NCBI GenBank assembly: GCA_032433765.1
Contig: JAVIAB010000092.1
Span: 66,144,666-66,208,665 of the forward strand
Origin: Megaustenia siamemsis
Lineage: Eukaryota; Mollusca; Gastropoda; Stylommatophora; Ariophantidae
Direction of reading: 5' to 3'
DNA: 64,000 bases
Shown here: piece after piece, positions 58,761 to 64,000 of the stretch
How the letters are laid out: each line of letters starts with the position of its first letter
Numbering within the stretch: position 1 is the stretch's first letter
Position numbers and translations under genes: made by a program
The notes under the pieces: model-generated
Database searches by the model: none
What the model was told of the DNA's origin: nothing
What the model saw: only the letters and a program-made list of their open reading frames with translations

Positions 58761-59879
58761 CAACTTTTGGAAAGTTTCAAAACGGCGGGTTTAAATGGCA
58801 TTTACCTATGTCTATAAATATTTCTACACAGCTTACTATGTAACTTGTTTCAATAAAGTTGTCTGTGTAATCCTTCTGCATATTCGACTATAGTTACCCT
58901 TATAATTATAACTGCATGATATGTTATTTATTTGCCGGTGTTCGCCCCACGACTGTTTCTATTTCTTGTCCGCCTTGAAAAATGATTAAGTGGCCTTGCA
59001 TCGTTGTTTACAGCAAGCTGCGATACCTGCAAATTTCGACCCAAGACATCCGACTACATCATAAACGGAATTAGTCGGTATCAAATTTCTCTTCCCTCTT
59101 AAATTCGTGAAACTAAACAAGAATACGTGTTTAGTTTTATAAGAAGAAATCATTGGAAATATATCGGCCATGCGCACAGAATACGAGGAAGAACAAACGA
59201 AATTCTGTTCAGAAAATTTACTAGGGAAAGGCTCAATCATAGGATTAAGAAATAACCAAGACGTACAAGAACTGGCAGCAAATGGTCAATTGTGGATAAC
59301 TATGTCTTCTATTCTATCTTCGTCTTCTGTCCGAAGGGAAATAATTCGCCCATACAGTTATTCTCTTACAGCGGTTACTACCAGGAAGTAAAGTAAAATC
59401 TCTATCAGTTCTAGGTTAACTATATAGGTGCCAGTAGTCATCTATGAGCTGTTTGACGCTCTCAAATCATTCACTGTTTTAAGATGTCTTCGATCTTAAC
59501 GTTTTATTTAAATTATTGCATCACGATATTCCTGTCTATCTTTGAGATGCTATCACGTGATTGGTTTTCACCCTGTCCCTCAGTCTGGAAGTAACCAATC
59601 ACTGTGTTTAGTTGTAGATTTTCAGAAGATAGTTTTTACATTTTCACTGATTTTCTAATTTCTTGGGAGTCTTTAAAGTGTCGTTGACAAACAAGACTAT
59701 CTAGTCTGATGGTTCTTGCAAAGTAATTGTTAGTCTGGCCATTCCTGCTTTACATACGTCTACAACTTGAGTTTGTAAAGAAAAAAAAACTGTTCTTAGA
59801 ATTTTTGAGCTCGTTCCCATGGGCGTTGGAAAAGGAGGGGTTTGGGAAGAGTTAGTAAATAACACACACACAGAAATAA
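58761..59879. other. no recognisable feature
   Basis: An open frame at 59,170-59,391 (73 codons) has no known domain. Nothing else supported. Confidence 0.4.
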
Positions 59880-60105
59880 ACAGTTCACGCCCCTGTAATG
59901 TTTAGGGAATATGGTGATTAGTGGCCAGATTTTTATACTACCGGTACATTTGTGGACAGCAATACGCGTCTTTCTTTCCGTAAAAAATTCGGATCCATTT
60001 ACGGTTGGGTGAACATGGAAGTCAAGATCAAAATCTAACCCTATTTATTTTGCTCAGTAGATCAATTAAACTAGAAAAAAAACCAGTGAGCTAAGGTGGT
60101 TCCTG
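59880..60105 (-). repeat. decayed tRNA-derived SINE, family 1
   Basis: It retains gggaatatggtgattagtgg, a ttcggatccatttacggttg-like stretch with gggtgaac, and a final gagctaaggtggttcc in the place of the tRNA head. Much more diverged than the other copies. Confidence 0.6.
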
Positions 60106-60214
60106 ATGGTAACAAAGTTGTGATGAATCTGGTCTCGTTTTGATAAACAACAAAGAAAATAGCTCCACGAAAGTAGGAGCGAGTCTAAACTACAGTTAAA
60201 GTGTCCAACAATGT

Positions 60215-60862
60215 TTTTTTTCCTAAATAAAAAAAAAAACTAGGGAAACAATATCATTCAATCCACCTAACATCCTAGAGGTTTTTTCCTAAATAAAAAA
60301 AAACTAGCGGAACAATATCATCCAATCCACCTAACATCCAAGAGGTTTTTTCCTAAATAAAAAAAAACTAGCGGAACAATATCATCCAATCCACCTAACA
60401 CCCTAGAGGTTTTTTCCTAAATAAAAAAAAACTAGCGGAACAATATCATCCAATCCACCTAACATCCTAGAGGCTTTTTCCTAAATAAAGAAAAACTAGC
60501 GGAACAATATCATCCAATCCACCTAACATCCTAGAGGTTTTTTCCTAAATAAAGAAAAACTAGCGGAACAATATCATCCAATCCACCTAACATCCTAGAG
60601 GCTTTTTCCTAAATAAAGAAAAACTAGCGGAACAATATCATCCAATCCACCTAACATCCTAGAGGTTTTTTCCTAAATAAGAAAAACTAGCGGAACAATA
60701 TCATCCAATCCACCTAACATCCTAGAGGCTTTTTCCTAAATAAAAAAAAAACTAGCGGAACAATATCATCCAATCCACCTAACATCCTAGAGGCTTTTTC
60801 CTAAATAAAAAAAAAAACTAGCGGAACAATATCATCCAATCCACCTAACATCCGAGAGGTTT
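60215..60862. repeat. 64-bp minisatellite, about 10 copies
   Basis: ccacctaacatcctagaggt recurs about every 64 bp with a variable A run (6-10 A). Confidence 0.95.
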
Positions 60863-60984
60863 CCGGTTGTAAGTCCAAGTGGAACTAATTTTTGTGTCCA
60901 CTGACCGACAATCTCAATATAGGGGAAGCTCGAATGTTGATCCATTCTTAATGGAGAACAACAAAATTGACAATCATGAAGATA

Positions 60985-61365
60985 CAGACTTGCATTAATG
61001 GACGCTTACGCAGAATACAAGGATGGAAATGGCAGGACAAAATCACTAACATAGAATTATGGAAATGTACCAGTTAAATACCAGTGGATAAAGAGATACA
61101 GGGAAGATGTTGGCGCTGGATAGGACACACACTACGGACGCCAACTGAGAGTATTACACAACATGCCCTTTTTGGAATCCCCAGGGGAAAAGATAAAGAG
61201 GAAGACAAAATAATTCTTGCAGAAGACAGATAGAAGCAGAGATGAAGATGATGGGGAAGACATGGAATAATCTTAAAAGAATGGCAAAAAACATAACGAC
61301 TTGGAAAGTATTTGTTGAAGACCTGTGCTCCACAGGGAGCTGAAAGGTATAAGAAGAAGATTGAT
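60985..61365 (+). pseudogene. LINE ORF2 C-terminal relic
   Basis: Plus strand reads CINGRLRRIQGWKWQDKITN, IELWKCTS, WRWIGHTLRTPTESITQ and GIPRGKDKEED, matching the tail of the copy at 35,816-37,060. One stop follows WKCTS and later frameshifts occur. Confidence 0.85.
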
Positions 61366-62886
61366 CGATAATCTCAATATAAGTGAAGCTCGAATGTTGA
61401 CTCTTCAGAAGGCGAACGGTAGAGCCAAGGTTCCACGTTCAGTGTAAGCATGTGAATGAACCCTTACAAAATGAAAATGTCACAGCTTGGGGTAATTCTA
61501 GACAGAAGTAAAATTCATACTACAACATGTTGTTTAACTAACCACACAGTAGTTTGCTTTTTAATCTCAAAATAACATTTTAATCGCCATCCTAGAAATT
61601 GTGCACGGTAAATGTCCCATTCTTTGATGCTTTCCTTATTCGTAATATTGCTGTTGTACGAGTGTGATGTCATTTTTGGGATATCACATGTGAATGTCTG
61701 GCTTAACTATTGATTGTTTGTGATATTTTAGTAGATGAAAGCTTGTGAGAAGAAATATTTCAAAGATCGACAAATCTTTGATATCGAGTATTTAATATTT
61801 ATCTACAAACTTTATGAATATCTAAGCAATACATTATTTCTAATCAACACGTACCATAGAAAAGTAGCATTCAAGTTGTTTCTCTGAAGTGAACAAACGA
61901 GCAGGCAACTACAATTTTAATTTAAACAGTTGGCAGTAACTTTGCCACTAAGATCCTCTCAGATGTTACGGAGTTCGTGTTCTTTTCCAAATGCTCATAG
62001 AGTAACAAAGAAAAAGAAGTGAGTACTAAATAATGAAAATGTCCGACACAGATTAACAGTGGGACTGCACGTATGGGACCGAGACCAAGGATGCGCTAAT
62101 GCCGTTGTTGTCCTGGCAAACTCTGAACAATGAAAACAATCAATCTATATCAGGTTTATGTGTTTGTAGAGATCGATATTTTCATTAATCGTTGTACTTT
62201 CTTATCATGTACTTATTTCATGTGTTTTGTTTTCCCAAGTACATCGTCTTTTTCGATTCAATTTGCTTTCTATCTATCTTACTTTGCTTGTGTGGCTTTC
62301 GATCTACCCTACACTTACATTTTAATTTGTCATCTTTTCTTCCTAAGCTTTTTTCTTTAATCACAGCATTTTGTTTTATTGTTGTTTTTATTATTAACAT
62401 GTCACGCGCTGAAGTCTATTATTTTATAATTTAGTACTTCTCTACTTCTCGCTTGATAAGTATTTCTTGTTATTACTGATCTCTTGATGTATTTTTTTTC
62501 TAGTTAGATTTTCTCTTATGCGTTTTTTTAAAACTGTGTCTGCTATCTCAGCGTGTTTTAAAAAAAAATATTTACCACTGTTATAACTCAGCGATATTTT
62601 CTAGTTATTAGAACTATCTTGGTGTGTACTTTTTCATTTTATCACTGTTGTAATTGTGCCGTATTTTATAGTTATTACAACTATCTTGCTGTGTTTGTTT
62701 CTATTTCTCATGCTATGATGTGTTTTTTCCTTGTTGTAATTACCTCCTCGTGTGTATTTTCTATTTGGAACTGCACTCTTAATATTACTTCTAAAATGCT
62801 TATTCTGCTGAGCTCTGTCTGCGCTGCTGTTAATCAGAATGAAATATTTTTCTTGTAAAAACCCCGTGCATGTTGTTTTTGTATTA
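61366..62886. other. no recognisable feature
   Basis: AT- and T-rich. Hydrophobic open frames at 62,130-62,434 and 62,619-62,858 follow from the T-rich composition. Confidence 0.4.
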
Positions 62887-62892
62887 TATATA

Positions 62893-62951
<59 letters not shown>

Positions 62952-62952
62952 A
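62887..62952. repeat. (TA)n microsatellite
   Basis: ta run with two ttta interruptions. Confidence 0.94.
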
Positions 62953-63814
62953 AGCTAAATGACAGTAAATTTATAATCCACGCATAAGTAAATTTATTAG
63001 TTATATTTTCTCTGTAGAAACTGCATTCCTAAAATTAAAGAATCTACCACGATGTAGATTTATAGATCACAATTTCTCAGAACAGTTCACATCTCTATAG
63101 TACACAGCTAATGAATCACACAATTCTGTAAATGTGAGGATGGTTTTAAAAAAAACAAAAACATAACCACTGTTGTATTTATAGACCATACAAATGGAAA
63201 ATAAATGCCCGTTCAGCCTCGTAAACAGCTCAAACAACCACCAATCTAGACAGGGAATCTGACGGACATATAACAGACCAAAATCTGATAAGATAAATAG
63301 GTTATGTTGGCGTAAGTCAAGACAAATGTTACGTCCGCGTAGCGCTACAGATGTAAATCTTGATCTCCTAACAGAAATAACGACTGGGTTATTTGTACTC
63401 TTCCTTGACAGGTCGTGCCATGGGTATTTTTGTAACTTTCACCACTTGTATTACGGTAGGGATTGACATTCCTCTCTGGAGATCAAGTGTGAAAACCACC
63501 GTTAAACTGCTCTTTCTATTCTTGATTGCTTGTATGTCTCAGAATATGTTATTTCTATTTATGAAATATTTTAGTATTTCTTTTTTTCTTTATTATTTGC
63601 ATTTGTCGATCTAATAATGTTCATTATCTATTTGAATTTTTAAAATAATTGCGCCGTGTGTGTGTTTTTTTTATATTTGTTATCAATTTTATTAATACAA
63701 TATTGTGGAATACTGATTTTCCATTTAAATAAGTGAATCTTAATTTAAATACTATACTGCCTTATTATAGACGTATGTAAACGTGACATGAAGATTCTGA
63801 ACATAACCCTGCAT
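62953..63814. other. no recognisable feature
   Basis: No supported gene. Confidence 0.4.
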
Positions 63815-63984
63815 CCTGGGGAGAGATAGCTGTAGACCGCAATCTTTGGAGACATACTTTACTAAAGATCCAACTCAAGCAAGAGGCAGACAGATTCATA
63901 GAAAAAGAGAGAAAAAGAGATTCAACAAAAATTTCACTCTGCGAAAAATCTTCCTATGGACGTTGTAAAATTTGTATTCAACTA
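63815..63984 (+). pseudogene. LINE ORF2 extreme C-terminus
   Basis: One frame reads WGEIAVDRNLWRHTLLKIQL, a charged KERKRDS segment, and two Cys pairs (SLCEKSSYGRC and KICI) before a stop. The W-DR-WR motif followed by a Cys/His tail is typical of the end of many LINE ORF2 proteins. The 5' part is missing. Confidence 0.65.
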
Positions 63985-64000
63985 TAGCCGACGGATATTA

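Overview
The window looks like intergenic DNA of an animal, most likely a lophotrochozoan such as a mollusc. The lineage is an inference from style only: long tetranucleotide arrays, tRNA-derived SINEs, decayed LINE 3' ends, GT-AG introns and no dense gene packing. I see no convincing ordinary host gene. Almost everything I can name is mobile DNA or tandem repeat.

Layout. 1-16.4 kb: a 35-bp minisatellite at the left edge, microsatellites, LINE tails, a tandem array holding three SINEs, and a 45-bp array ending next to a hammerhead-like motif. 16,476-24,846: a decayed Polinton/Maverick (element 1) with 1.3-kb terminal inverted repeats (TIRs) and a near-perfect 6-bp target duplication. It holds relics of the packaging ATPase, two small basic proteins, the DDE integrase, a minor-capsid-like protein, the major capsid protein and the adenain-type protease. 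A PC4-like gene lies on the opposite strand, and no DNA polymerase B is present. 24.8-41.9 kb: LINE and SINE relics, a Tc1/mariner-type transposase relic, a LINE piece with an RNase H domain, a LINE reverse transcriptase piece, and about 0.9 kb of (GATA)n.

41,963-53,432: element 2, the highlight. It is 11.5 kb long with about 4.45-kb, nearly identical TIRs. It has the same AGTAGT...ACTACT ends as element 1 and a perfect 6-bp target duplication (tatatg). It lacks every Polinton core gene. Instead it carries a Bcl-2-like gene in each arm, a two-exon gene resembling the PP1-recruiting domain of GADD34/PPP1R15, and an intact PC4-like gene ending in an AT-hook. The PC4-like gene and its promoter are shared with element 1, which ties the two together. 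The cargo would plausibly block apoptosis and the eIF2-alpha translation shut-off, functions typical of large DNA viruses. I read element 2 as a non-autonomous Polinton or virus-like element of host-manipulation genes.

53.4-64 kb: CT-rich and GGAA arrays, a 62-bp tandem array made from a piece of LINE coding sequence, further LINE tails, 93-bp and 64-bp minisatellites, and a LINE ORF2 C-terminus at the right edge.
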